Positions 21,885 through 32,936 of a stretch of DNA of 64,000 nt are shown piece after piece (position 1 is the first letter of the stretch; every line of letters starts with the position of its first letter). Under the pieces are notes generated by a model. It had not been told where the DNA came from and did no database searches. It saw nothing but the letters and a program-made list of their open reading frames with translations. Location of the stretch: assembly GCA_028753945.1 (NCBI GenBank), contig JAPNXP010000006.1, forward strand, positions 2,480,001 through 2,544,000, given 5' to 3'. The stretch comes from Hexactinellida sp. DTS-2022. Its lineage: Eukaryota > Porifera > Hexactinellida. The position numbers were made by a program, and so were the translations under genes.

Positions 21885-22351
21885 TCTATACTATTAAAAC
21901 ACAAGCCTGTATATATATATATATATATTTGTTTGTATGTTACGAGTTGATTGAAGAAACTGGACGGTTTCCAAATGGGATTTTTGGCATATAGGGGTAA
22001 CTTTTGGCACCCACCAAAAAGTTGAGGTTTACACTCAAAATTTCTCACACCTAGACAAGTTATGACGTCATTGTCACATTTCTAGAACCCTGAAAATTCA
22101 CTTAATCGCACATAATTCGCGCCCTCTAAGAGCTAAAAATCTGAAAATTTAACACACCAGATCACCAATATGCTAACTCATTATCGCATGATGACGTAAT
22201 CATTAAAAATTCACATTGTTAAATTTGACTATTATGCCTATTTACGCTATATAATCAATATTAGGAGTATATAAATCACACACCAACCGCGAAGCGGTTG
22301 CTGTGTGGTTGTGTTCTGCCGCGAACCGACCTAGCAAGCGAAGCGCGCTAG
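21885..22351 (+). mobile_element. Complete non-autonomous Helitron H3 (467 bp)
   Basis: The 5' end is tctatactattaaaacac preceded by A. The 3' end is gcgaagcgcgctag followed by T, fitting the TC...CTRR rule and A/T insertion of Helitrons. A perfect hairpin caaccgc-gaa-gcggttg lies at 22287-22303. A ta repeat follows the 5' end. Other copies of the family lie at 5691, 26560 (minus) and 42250. Confidence 0.8.
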
Positions 22352-22469
22352 TTTAATTAATATAAAATGGTTTTGATATCATAACCTGCTTTGATAGACT
22401 AAACAAACATACTAATCTTAATTGAATTGAGTTGTATGGGTGTATTGTTAGATTAATTTAACTTACCAC

Positions 22470-23177
22470 GAAATACAGTACTTTGTGTGTGTATCTAGCA
22501 CGTTGGGTATCTGTATAGCTGGGGTAGAGATCTGTTGTCCATCCGAGTATAATGTCCATAATATCTCTCTTCTACAATAAATTGTTAAAATGATAATTTG
22601 TAGTTATCGTATGAATCATTGTTAACTTACAACTTCCTCTTCTTTTCCATCATCCAAATACTCAAATAACATCGTGTTGGGAGTGTAGGTGTGCGCTTTG
22701 TATAACAAGTGATGCAGCTCTTCATGTACAGGAGTCATGAAGGCAGGGTAGGATTTACCCTTGAGTGGCCTGAAGGCTGAACCACGAAAGTGGCCCGAAC
22801 ATAATCGACATTGGTCGGTAGTGGTCCTATAGTGGCCCAATGGTCCTGTAGTGTCCTGTACATTGGTCCTGTAGTGGCCCGAAGGCTATAGCCTACTTAG
22901 CTTAATGATAAATCCGGCCCTGCATGATGGTATACCCACGTATATTCTTCTTTTGGATTTCCTACAAATGACAACATTGTATGAAAAATATTACGGAATG
23001 TTACAAAGTCTGGATTGACGTCAAGTGAAGGTGTAAAGCGAAAAATATAATGAGTGTCAATAAAGATTACACTCAATGAATAATTAGACTATAGAAGTGA
23101 AAACGGAAGCTTACTTTTAAGTTATTAAAGTGTTGAAATATTGATTCCGTAGAAAATCCGAAGAGATTCTGGTACAT
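22470..23177 (-). CDS. Unrecognised spliced protein, split by a MITE
   Basis: Four exon-like segments follow in order on the minus strand. Segment 1 (23175 to 23116) reads MYQNLFGFSTESIFQHFNN after a ttttag acceptor and ends at a gtaagc donor. Segment 2 (about 23071 to 22931) reads VIFIDTHYIFRFTPSLDVNP, DFVTFRNIFHTMLSFVGNPK and EEYTWVYHH. A 179-bp MITE follows. Segment 3 (22735 to 22631) reads PVHEELHHLLYKAHTYTPNT and MLFEYLDDGKEEEV, ending in gtaagt. A 58-nt intron leads in phase to segment 4 (from 22572), RDIMDIILGWTTDLYPSY. Codon-level coherence and consensus splice sites argue for a real gene until recently. It lies between an integrase C-terminus and an OTU domain on the same strand, so it may belong to one composite element. 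I do not recognise the family. Confidence 0.5.
22744..22922. mobile_element. hAT MITE in a coding exon
   Basis: The ends cagggtaggattta and taaatccggccctg are inverted copies with one to two differences. catgaagg/catgatgg flank it as an 8-bp duplication with one change. It contains repeated gtggcc and ggtcctgtagtg words. Confidence 0.7.
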
Positions 23178-23231
23178 CTAAAAAGGAATATTTTACTATT
23201 AACACCATTTTATTTTTAAATAACAACATAA

Positions 23232-23520
23232 TCACAATGAATTTAACTGTGAGATGTTGATTCCGATGCTAGTATCGAGGCTTACTTTCTTCTTAGTATT
23301 CTTGGGACGTGAGGATCTTTCGATGTAAGGTCTTGTGATATGGATTGGAATCTTTTTGTCTTTCTTCATTCCTAATTCTGTTTGAGAAATTGTAACATGG
23401 CTTTCTGTTGCTTTCGACACCGTGTAAGGCCCGAGATGTTTCGTTTGAATCTTTGTTTTGGGCATGTGTGATAGTTTGGGCATGTTGGTATAGATAATCT
23501 TATCATCCTTCTTTAGAGGG
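23232..23520 (-). pseudogene. Integrase C-terminal domain fragment
   Basis: The frame contains LKKDDKIIYTN, KTKIQTKHLGPYTVSKA, TESHVTISQ and KKIPIHITRPYIE. This fits the C-terminal SH3-like domain of Ty3/gypsy-type and Ginger-type integrases: a hydrophobic 'xGDxVlY' opening, K-x-LGPY-x-V, then the strand before R/P. The residues between 23606 and 23521 are hydrophobic and probably not part of the protein. The core domain is missing, and the THAP element beginning at 23604 lies where it would be. The protein ends at a TGA at 23232. It may belong with the downstream unknown gene and OTU domain. Confidence 0.55.
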
Positions 23521-23857
23521 GCACAAATTACAGAGAGAATAATTATGAAAATAATTATAATCGAAAGAATTAATCGAACATTAGTAACAAAATAGACTGT
23601 GTGCATAGCCTACTAAACATAAGGCCATTTCAATGAGCCAAATGTGCCTGGACCTGGGATAAGATGAAGGCGATTTTCTTATATACCCATAATGTAAATA
23701 TATAAATTTTGATTAAAACTACTATGCTTATCTGTTCAGAAAAATAGTTAACGAGATTTGTCTGCAAATATTAGCTATTCTAATTACAAATTCTCTATAA
23801 TTCAATCATACTTTGCCTTTATAATGCTAGTTCCTTGTTAATTTATTAACTGAACTA

Positions 23858-23990
23858 ATGCCCAACTCTTGTTCTGCTCCCAGATGTGCTACTGGATACT
23901 ATAGTGATCATAGTGGTGTTGCAGTATTTCACATTCCCCCTGGGCCGCAAAACGTCGTCCATAAGCGAAAACGTTTTCTGCATAGAGATG
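23858..23990 (+). CDS. THAP finger exon of transposon copy 1
   Basis: The exon reads MPNSCSAPRCATGYYSDHSG and VAVFHIPPGPQNVVHKRKRF, then LHRD before a consensus donor gtgagtatg at 23991. It holds the first Cys pair and the FHIP core of a THAP domain. The C-x2-H half should be in a later exon, which I could not locate. The inverted copy near 41650 has lost one base in the start region (atgccaact for atgcccaact), so its frame is shifted there. Confidence 0.65.
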
Positions 23991-24597
23991 GTGAGTATGC
24001 TTTCTAGTTGGACATGCTTAATTAAAAAATCACCAGTTTTCCTTTAAAAGCTTTTCACATCACTTACATACTTTAATTAATAAAAAATTATATGTAGATC
24101 GTCTATTTCTAGACCAGGTTTTCTTACATATACATTAGTAATACCCATAGACGGCAGGGCTTTTGGTCTACAGAATTTATAGACGGTCGACAATTTTTTG
24201 GCTTATTTGTATGGGCTTTTTATATAGACCGTCTACATATAAGGATGCTCTTTAATTAATCATATGTAATTATGTAATTATATGCTGAAATTACACTTCT
24301 GAAATTGCACTTCGTTCATATTTACATTCATTTAAAAGCTATAAATCCAGAAAAACCATTTTTTGTCCAATGAATGTCAAAATACTCCCAAATTGATAAA
24401 TTCGTGGTTTAAGGACGTTGCCGCCTCTTTCTTTTGATGCTAAAAATTATTATCGTTTTAATCACACTATCAAGTATCAGCGGCTTGATAGAGACAAAAG
24501 GAGCATGATTTACTGATCCAAGTATGTCAAGTTGAGCTAAATGTAAAAGTTTGTATTTTAACATGTTGTATGTTATTGTATTAGGCAATGAAACAGA

Positions 24598-25635
24598 GTG
24601 TTGACTTGTACGAAGAAGAACAGAGAAAATTCACTGTCTCTAAATCATCTGACATTAAGATCTCCAAGGATTGTTTTTTGGCACCTTGATACCACATTTA
24701 TATTGTCAATAAGACATCAAATATAGTCATTTCAGTCCAAAACATTATTACTATTGACAAGTTTCTTCAAGTTAGAGTTATAATCGTGGAACCCTTGCGA
24801 ATCTCTCAATCAGCTGGATGCATGAAAACCGATAAATATAGACATTAATTGATTAATCAACACTCTTGGAAGGGAGTTCGTCTCAAGGAACGAGATTACA
24901 GATGTAAAACTACAATTTAATGGTTCGTCAAATCCTGGAAAATGAGAGGGCACATAAACAGTCTAATTTTCTCAAGTTGTATTATAGGAAAGATTATGTC
25001 CATAAAGATCAAGATTCGTTTATGGAATTTATCAACGGATCTTTATCGCAGCATCCTGAGAATTGTGATTTCACACATAATGTTTGTGGCCACTCTTTTG
25101 AAGATTTTTCCAGAATTCATACACAAGACAACCTCTAGCTTTTATCGAAGGATATGCTGCCTTTCTTATTAAGGAAATTGTCTAAAATCTCAGATTTGTA
25201 CCCCGATTGTTTTTCAGTACTCACTGAAAATATACGAAATTGAATGGAAATTGAAGACCAGAATTTTAACTTTTGCCTTTTTGATTGGCCTTTTTGATCA
25301 TGGCTGCTTAAAATGTCCCTTACAATTACGTGTTAAATGTGGTGTTTACACCTTGGATAGTGTTTACAATTATGTTTTCAATCGGATTCAAGCAACTCCC
25401 CCTCCTAAAACTCGATAGTGAAAAGTGCGAAGACTTCGTTGATGAGTGTATAGATTGCTTAGTACAGAAGGAAAATCAATTTCTTACTTTAAATTTTAAC
25501 AACATTTGCCAATTGTTACTTAACAGCAGCAAGGCAAGGAACCATATTGTATTATTGTTCCTACTACCTGCCCCAAAGAAAATCATGAGAGATTCCTCTA
25601 AATATTTGCTTAGTTTTCATAATTATTTTATCTAG
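24598..25635 (+). pseudogene. Tail of the THAP transposon protein, copy 1
   Basis: After an acceptor at 24597 the frame gives AMKQSVDLYEEEQRKFTVSK. Later come HSWKGVRLKERDYRCKTT, MVRQILENERAHKQSNFLKL, DFTHNVCGHSFEDFSR and FIEGYAAFLIKEIV, a motif also found in the P-like C-terminus (IAGYAA). The last open stretch (25330-25635) has CEDFVDECIDCLVQKENQF and NNICQLLLNSSKARNH and translates identically in the inverted copy. Multiple stops show decay before duplication. The transposase family cannot be fixed from this. Confidence 0.5.
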
Positions 25636-25735
25636 TTTGCATGTAATAATAATACTTGAGCTTGAATTTATGTTGGGAGACAACTATGACCCATATATAA
25701 AACTTTGATATGTGTAGTTGATATAAAGAGTCTAG

Positions 25736-26034
25736 CAGTGCTCGACAAATTAGGTGGTTTGGTGGCGCTAGCCACCAAAAATCTTATTTAAGCCACCAAA
25801 CTTTGCCTTTGGTGGATTAACTAATCTACCATATATTGTGGATTATTTGACTTAATGTAGATTATATTTTTCGTTGCATCATTTGTTATTAACACTAGTG
25901 TTGTTTTACGGCATCAGAACTTTGTTAAGTCATCAGTGGTTTGTTAAACCGGCCGTTGTTTATTCTTTAGCCACCAGAAAAGTGAGGTGGTGGCTTAACT
26001 AGCCACCATAAAAATTTCATTTTGTCGAGCACTG
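25736..26034. mobile_element. hAT MITE (copy 1 only)
   Basis: The ends cagtgctcgacaaa and tttgtcgagcactg are perfectly inverted, and gagtctag is duplicated on both sides. The inverted copy of the host element lacks this insertion, so it came later. Confidence 0.85.
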
Positions 26035-26285
26035 GAGTCTAGTATTAATCAGGTAATTGGTTACAGTCAGAGAAATATACCCGCCTTTATCTTATCCCTG
26101 GTCCAAAGCAGTGAAATGGCCTTTATATAGAAGGTTATGCGATTACGTAATCAAATGGTGATATATCACAATTCTAAAAGGTGTTATGTATGCCTTGATA
26201 TCATCTTCACAGCTTCCTATATAATTATAAACCATTTCTCAGGTCCAGGGTTTCACCTATACCCCCCTCAGGGGGGGGGGGGGTC

Positions 26286-26328
26286 AGCTAGTATTGACAG
26301 ACCTGAGTCAGGTCTGTCAATACTAGCT
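26286..26328. repeat. Perfect palindrome, 21-bp arms, one-base loop
   Basis: Left arm 26286-26306 begins agctagtattgaca; the right arm 26308-26328 is its exact reverse complement. A run of eleven G lies just upstream (26273-26283). Confidence 0.9.
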
Positions 26329-26559
26329 ATGAGATAAAGATATGTCAGCTAATAATCAATGGCCATTAAGTAATCCATGATCCAGCAAATGTATATATAT
26401 ATAAAAATTGTGGTAATTGTAATCTTGATGTGATTTGTATAACAATTGCACAAAAAGTATAATATATTGTTAAACTTAAAAAATAAACTTAACGTATTTT
26501 CCCTGTGATTTCTTGCAAATTAGGTCGGAGTACCTACGTGTCCGCATCATCAATGTCCA

Positions 26560-26812
26560 TGTTCTTTTAAATTTTCAGATTTTATCTCTTAGAGGGCGCG
26601 AATTATGTGCGATTAAGTGATTTTTCAGGGTTCTCGAATTGTGACAATGACGTCATAACTTGTCGAGGTGTGTGAGATTTTGAGTGGAAACCTCAACTTG
26701 TTGGCAGGTGCCAAAAGTTACCCCTATATGCCAAAAATCACATTTGGAAACCGTCCATTTTCTTCAATCAACTCGTGACATACAAACAAATATATACACA
26801 TTAATAATATAG
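26560..26812 (-). mobile_element. Helitron H4, 5' part
   Basis: On the minus strand this starts tctatattattaatgtg and shares gttgattgaagaaaatgg, acctcaacttgttgg (as complement) and gacgtcattgtcac with H3. It breaks off near 26560 with no 3' hairpin. Confidence 0.65.
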
Positions 26813-26817
26813 ATACA

Positions 26818-27085
26818 TTATGAATGAATGGCAATAAACTCAAGATGGTTTATGATAGAAACAAAATACAAATTTACCTACCGTTCCTTGTGACGCGGAC
26901 CAATTAACAAATGGTTCTTGACAACTTAGGCGTTGATGACTTGGCGAAAAAAATCTAAAATTGCAGCCAGTGCCGACAGCATGTTCCTTTGGAGGCACTA
27001 TCAATAAACCACCAACAAAATATAGTGCCACCAAAGGAACATGCGTCGGCACAGGCTGCAATTTTGGATTTTCTTTTCTCCGTAG
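26818..27085. repeat. Direct repeat unit 1 containing a foldback
   Basis: It begins ttatgaatgaatggcaat and recurs at 27645-27905. From about 26956 to 27067, attgcagccagtgccgac and its partner ggcacaggctgcaat form a foldback with arms of about 45 bp around a short spacer. Confidence 0.75.
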
Positions 27086-27644
27086 ACGGTGCCCTGGCCA
27101 GAGCTTTATAGTTGATGGGCTGAAACATGGCATATAGGTTCGATGTTACCGTCTAATTTGCACCTGGGGTTACGATTTTTACTAGCAAATTTTGGACACA
27201 TTTAAATCCTTTAACAATTTGTCTTGTCCATAACTCAAAAACGTTTTACTAAACTCTCAAATCTTATTTCACATTTGGAAACACCGTAAAATTCTGTGTC
27301 TGATGGGAGAAGAAAACTTTCAATAAGGGGTTTAATTTCTGCCATAAATGGGGATTTGTTTACTCACACTTCTATTTCAGTAAACTGTGAAATCTAATTC
27401 CATTGTTTCAACTTGTAAAATATATTGATTCAACTTGTTAAATCTTACTCTATTGTTTCAACTTGCGATAATTATATTGATTTAACTTATAAATTCCAGC
27501 TGGCTTCTATTTAATTGTAGTATTACTAACAATGGATTAAATTTAATTAGATAATATTTATAAGGAATTTGTTGACTCAACTCAACCAACCGTAGATAAC
27601 ATTGCTAAAATAAATAACTAATAATATAATTTATTATCAATACA

Positions 27645-27905
27645 TAATGAATGAATGGCATTAAACTCAAGATGGTTTATGATAGAAACAAACTTCAAAT
27701 TTATCTACCGTTCCTTGTGACTCGGACCAATTAACAAATGGTTCTTGACACCTTGAGGCGTTGATGACTGGGCGAAAGAAAAAATCCACTATTGCAGCCT
27801 GTGCCGACATCATGTTCCTTTGGAGGCACTATCAATAAACAACCAACAAAATATAGTGCCACCAAAGAAACATGCGTCGGCACAGGCTGCAAATTTGGAT
27901 TTTTT
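27645..27905. repeat. Direct repeat unit 2 containing the same foldback
   Basis: It is nearly the same as 26818-27085, same orientation, about 830 bp downstream, including the cgtcggcacaggctgcaa foldback arm. Confidence 0.75.
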
Positions 27906-28544
27906 CGGTCTTATTCCATTCGGTCTTATCATTATCTCATTATTTGATGACGACATAGTTAATCATTATATGAGCAAATATTCTAATTTGTTAGAGCTTA
28001 TTGATAAAAAATGCAATCGTTGGGAAACAATGCTTGTCTTAGTTTCTGATTTTTATACTAGCTAATTATGGCTATTTAAGAGTTTGTTAATAGTTAATCC
28101 TACCATAAAATTGGCAACGAACAGTGGCCTTACATTGAAATGTAGGTATGCTCCCATAGACTGAATACAAGATGACGAATCTAGGAGTACTAATGAATAC
28201 TGACGAGCTCTAACAAAATCTAGGAGCGGGGTAATTTTTCCTGGATGAAAGCCTGACTGGATTGTATTAAAATATATATCTAATATATTTGTATTCTATT
28301 CTATTCAGGGGTTTATCCAGGAGCACGCCATACGCCTAGAGGCGTATAAATTTGGCTATGTTTTCGTTTAGGAGCGCGAAAACTTCCGAAACTCCCCGTA
28401 GAGTAATACAAAACTAACCTTTTAGGCGTACAAAATTCATACTCTAGTGACCTTAGGGCAATTAGGAGCGTTCAATTTGTGTCCTGTATAATTCCCTGAT
28501 TCTATTGTATAATGTGATGCCAGTCATTTTATTTGAAAGGGCCC

Positions 28545-28640
28545 TTGGGTCCTGGCCGTTTCGCGACCTTTGTTCGTTTGTGTTAGACACTATGCCATAC
28601 AGTTAAAGACCGTTTCGCGGCCTTAGCTTCCTCAAAATAT
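28545..28640 (-). mobile_element. Helitron 3'-region fragment
   Basis: The reverse complement carries aaggccgcgaaacgg, gtctaacacaaacgaac and aggtcgcgaaacgg, matching the 3' part of H1 (5565-5680). Neither terminus is clear. Confidence 0.5.
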
Positions 28641-28659
28641 TACTAATAATCAGGGCTTT

Positions 28660-28805
28660 TCACGAGTCATTTGATTGAGTCGATGACTCGCGAGTCATCG
28701 AGTCATCGGATTTTATTACGAGTCAATTCACTCGATGACTCGAAACATTAAATATTGTCACGATTGGTGACTCGGTGGTTCTAGTCATGATTCGCGAGTT
28801 ATCAA
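28660..28805. repeat. gactcg-rich short repeat cluster
   Basis: gagtcatcgagtcatcg, gatgactcg and related words recur about ten times on both strands. It looks like the end of a MITE, but no partner end was found. Confidence 0.4.
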
Positions 28806-29020
28806 TGTGTACGAATGGTAAGAATAAGCTATATGAAATTGATTATATTAATGGGGGGTTTTTCACTAAAATTCTTAATCTTAAACTTAAACTAATAAAA
28901 AATTTGCTTAGTTTTTCAGTAAAAACTTAGCTAAAGTTAAGTCCAGTCCAAGCAGACTTAACTTCGTTATTTGCTCCTTTATTGGATATGATGGCATCAA
29001 TAAATATAATTTTAGCCTAA

Positions 29021-29364
29021 CTGCCAACCGTACAGGGATTCGCTGTACAGTACAGGGATTTTTACCATTTTGGCTGGACCGTACAGGGATTTTTTTATTT
29101 GTCCAGGGATTTTTAGCTAGGAAAAATTTATTGATTGTGAGTCTATTAATACCTAAACATGTTTAAACCATCTAAAATATAGCATTTTGTTTTGTGTAAA
29201 TGATCTGTTCCTATTCGTGCATACAGGGATTCCCTGTACAGTCTATATTAATTAATGTTTTCACCTTTACAATAATGATTTTTTGGGGGTGTACAGGGAT
29301 TTTGGCCAATGTACAGGGCGAAATAGGACCCTCGTACAGGGATATGTCTTAAATAGGTTGGCAG
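29021..29364. mobile_element. MITE with CTGCCAACC ends, second copy
   Basis: The ends ctgccaaccgtacaggga and ggttggcag are inverted, with several gtacaggga words inside. It is the same family as 10279-10560. Confidence 0.65.
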
Positions 29365-30239
29365 GGATGTTTTAGAACTTTGTAACAATTCGTACTATCT
29401 CCCAACATAATATACACTTAAAATATGAATATGATTATAAGTGACTTACGCATAATTATTTTAAAATAATAGTTGGACTAGGATTATTAATAATATATTT
29501 ATAATTGAGTGGATATTGCGATAGTATTCATTTGCAATCAATTGCAATACTTCGTCATGATGATAAGAATTGTATCTTGAAATGGAAAATCTATAAATAG
29601 ATAATTTTCGATGCTAAAGAGTAAATAATTTTATGCACTCTGTCACTTCCGATGTCTTTGAAAAGTCGTGCCACAATTTTCCGCCGATGAGATAGCATTA
29701 CTAGTAGACTTAGTTCAAAAGAATAAGCCAAATCTCTTCGGTGCTCGGATTAGCATGAATAAGAATTTCAAATTTAGCACTAAGTGAATTGATATCTACG
29801 TATGTTCGCCTAACTGGTAAAAGACCACCGTGATAACATGACACAGTACTCATTGAAACATCCTCGCAGGCTGTATTTGAACAAAATGCTTGCTCTCCTG
29901 AAATAAAATAGCACCTCCCATTGCACCCCAATCTTTTGACGTGCTAGCTCCGCCACTTGTTAGGACCAAAGATGAGGTATCTAAGAAGTGGTCTAACATC
30001 TTGGCAGAACACAAGCCGATTATAAGCGACAAGTTGTCCTCCATCCGTTATACCGGAAGTGGGTCCCCTGAAGGAAATTTATCTGAAATGGAGCTTAAGA
30101 TCAAAAGTATTAAGGGGAAGGAACTCTTCGAAGGTGATGCATCAGGCATTGATCTTTCCCTTTTATCGCCAATCAGTCCCTTGAGTGAATCTGAGATGTC
30201 CATCGGCAGTGCAACAGATAGAGACATCAAACGGAGACG

Positions 30240-30556
30240 CTGCAATTGGTCGACTTTTGTAGGTTTGCAATTGGTCGACTTTTGTAGGTATGCAATTGGT
30301 CGACTATTCTAAGGTATGCAATTGGTCGACTATTCTAGGGTATGCAATTGGTCGACTATTCTAGGGTATGCAATTGGTCGACTATTCTAAGGTATGCAAT
30401 TGGTCGACTATTCTAAGGTATGCAATTGGTCGACTATTCTAAGGTATGCAATTGGTCGACTATTCTAAGCTAAGGTATGCAATTGGTCGAGTATTCTAGG
30501 GTTTGCAATTGGTCGACTATTCTAAGCTAAGGTATGCAATTGGTCGACATAGGTTT
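30240..30556 (+). repeat. Left terminal array, about 12 units
   Basis: Units of 25-31 bp begin tgcaattggtcgac. The first two have ttttgtaggt; most others have tattctaaggta or tattctagggta. Units 9 and 11 are longer (aagctaaggta). Each contains the 6-bp palindrome gtcgac. Confidence 0.95.
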
Positions 30557-30700
30557 CATCTAATCTGATGCTATACATTCTCAGGGTGTGAAATATACAC
30601 ATCCTTTCTTTTATATAAATACCAGTTTTATTATCCATATTTTATATCTAAATAAGTATTCATTCGAAACTGCATTCATCATAACATTTCATATTGCATC

Positions 30701-32296
30701 ATGGAATATACTCGCGGGCATTATAAACATAAAAGAGGAACAATCTTTTCAACATCGGATGGTTTCAAATATACACAGTATAAAGTAAAATCTCAGATTA
30801 CATATCTACGATGTGTGCTATATAAGGATACAAGTAAATGTAAAGGATCTGCGAAGTTGAAAGCCGAATTTAATACTATTGTACCCTTAAACCCTCATAA
30901 TCATCCAATTTCTCACTATAAAGCTGACATTTTCGAATTAAAATCAAAGTGTCTAAACGCGGCGAGATCTTCACGTGACAGATTATCTAAAGTATTTAAG
31001 CAAGTAGTCCGCGATGATCCTGCTGCTGCTCTTGTGTCTTACAAAAGTTTAGAGGCTACAATGTATCGAGCAAGAAGGGAAATAGAGCCTCCTATTCCTA
31101 TAACTCCTATCGAATTTTTGGAAATGATACCATTATCACCGTTCGGTATATATTTCAAAGGTGAGGTACAAGTAGGTTGTGATGTTGGAATAGTCTTTTT
31201 CTCAGATAAGATGTCTACTATACTCTCTGAAGTAGAGGACGTGTATTTCGATGGTACATTTTACACAGTGCCATCTCAGTTTTATCAACTGTGGACCATT
31301 TTCGCACGCTTCCAACGCCACGTGCTACCAGTTATCCACTGTCTCCTTACATCTAAGAGTGAAGAACTCTACACTGCTATTTTAGCGAAAGTTCATGAGC
31401 TTATACCTCAACTAATGCCTATCCATGGGATGTCTGATTGGGAAAAGGGGGCTAGAAATGCTGTGAAGAAACAGTTTCAGGGTATTTATCTTAGAGGTTG
31501 TTACTTTCATTACTCCCAAAGTATTTGGCGGAAGGTTCAAAAATTAGGCCTTTCCAATGTCTACCATTCGAATCAAAAATTTCGAGCACTAATCAGGACA
31601 TTTATGTCTCTTCCATTCCTTCCTGCTGATCAAATTCTCTCAACATATAACCAACTTGAACTGGAAGATATCTTGCTTAGTGCAGATAATATGACAAAAC
31701 TTACCATCTTAAAGAAGTATATGAGAAAACAGTGGATCAATGGAGTTCCTACCAATGAACTCTCTATATTTAACTGCCAACATAAAACAAATAATGGGGC
31801 AGAGAATTATCACGGTCGATTAAAAAGGGACATTATAGTGTCTCATCCACGCATATGGTTGTTTATTGAGATCCTCAACAATACGATATAGGACACAGAT
31901 TTAGACATAGAGTGTCTATGCAACGGGATTGAAATTACACGCAATAGAAAGCTAAGGGATATAGAAAATGATTCTTTTCGTTTAAATTGCAAGCAAAAGC
32001 TCGAATCAGGAGAATATAGTCCGATTGTCTACCTCTATTCCATAGCCAACTCTATCCATATATATACCGATTCGCTCAATGGAGAACTTCAAAACGACTC
32101 TTCGTCAGAATTTGAGGAGGACAATGAGGAACACAGCGAAAATGCTAACTGCTGTGTATGCTTATTACCTAGAGAATCAACAGTTGTTTTTCTTCCTTGC
32201 AGGCATGCTAAATGTTGTGAAGAATGCAGTACACACTTGGAAAAATGTCCAATATGCAGGTGCACAATAGAAGATAAATTCAACATATTTACTTAG
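30701..32296 (+). CDS. MULE transposase with C-terminal RING finger, one internal stop
   Basis: One frame of 531 sense and stop positions runs from ATG 30701 to TAG 32296, with a single internal TAG at codon 397 (31889-31891). Residues 1-75 look like a FLYWCH-type zinc finger (TYLRC, SKCKGSAKL, NPHNHP). The MULE core has VYFDGTFYTVPSQFYQLW with Asp184, MSDWEKGARNAV with Asp246, the CYFH pair (Cys267, His270) and NNGAENYHGRLKRD with Glu368. After the TAG an acidic linker leads to a RING finger (32150-32257): CCVCLLPRES, FLPCRHAKCCEEC, KCPICRC, closest in style to the RING of IAP proteins. A RING would be an E3 ubiquitin ligase module. The lone stop may be a recent mutation or a readthrough site. 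MULE transposases cut and paste the element by its end repeats. Confidence 0.85.
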
Positions 32297-32376
32297 TATT
32301 TTTACATTCATTACTTCTTGTCATTTCTTTACATGTTTCAGTTACTTCAACTATTACACTTTAGTTTACACTAAAT

Positions 32377-32530
32377 CAGGGTTTTTTTTAAGGCCGATCT
32401 TGGTGTAAATTTTGCACCAAGATTTTTTGGAGTTACACCACGATTATGGGTCGGCCGCGGCGGCTGAAGTGTTGAGTTACACCAAGGCCGCGCTGAGTTA
32501 CATCAATGTCTCAACCTTAAAAAAACCCAG
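32377..32530. mobile_element. hAT MITE nested in the MULE
   Basis: The ends cagggttttttttaagg and ccttaaaaaaacccag are inverted, flanked by the 8-bp duplication cactaaat (32369-32376, 32531-32538). It lies between the RING frame and the right terminal array. Confidence 0.85.
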
Positions 32531-32571
32531 CACTAAATGAAAAATAATTAGATTAAAAAAATGTAAAATGA

Positions 32572-32936
32572 AATAGTCGACCAATTGCAAACCCTAGAAT
32601 AGTCGACCAATTGCATACCTTAGCTTAGAATAGTCGACCAATTGCATACCTTAGAATAGTCGACCAATTGCATACCCTAGAATAGTCGACCAATTGCATA
32701 CCTTAGCTTAGAATAGTCGACCAATTGCATACCTTAGAATAGTCGACCAATTGCATACCTTAGAATAGTAGACCAATTGCATACCCTAGAATAGTCGACC
32801 AATTGCATACCTTAGAATAGTCGACCAATTGCATACCCTAGAATAGTCGACCAATTGCATACCTTAGAATAGTCGACCAATTGCATACCTACAAAAGTCG
32901 ACCAATTGCAAACCTACAAAAGTCGACCAATTGCAA
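32572..32936 (-). repeat. Right terminal array, about 14 units
   Basis: These are inverted copies of the left array: aatagtcgaccaattgcat with ccttag, ccctag or ccttagcttag tails. The two outermost units have acctacaaaa, mirroring the outermost left units. Confidence 0.95.

Larger units (their letters stand above)
23604..26139 (+). mobile_element. THAP-carrying DNA transposon, copy 1
   Basis: The ends are imperfect inverted repeats of about 60 bp: catagcctactaaacataag on the left, and on the right its partner with aaggccatttcactg and ggaccagggataaga. The end sequence is related to that of the P-like element at 12.9 kb. A near-identical copy lies inverted at 39308-41903. Inside are a THAP exon, a broken transposase-like tail and a 299-bp hAT MITE. 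No target duplication is clear. Confidence 0.75.

Noticed and set aside
30240-32936. Two arrays of ~26-bp repeats, resembling CRISPR at first sight
   Set aside because: There are no unique spacers, the arrays are mirror images at the ends of a transposon, and the context is eukaryotic.
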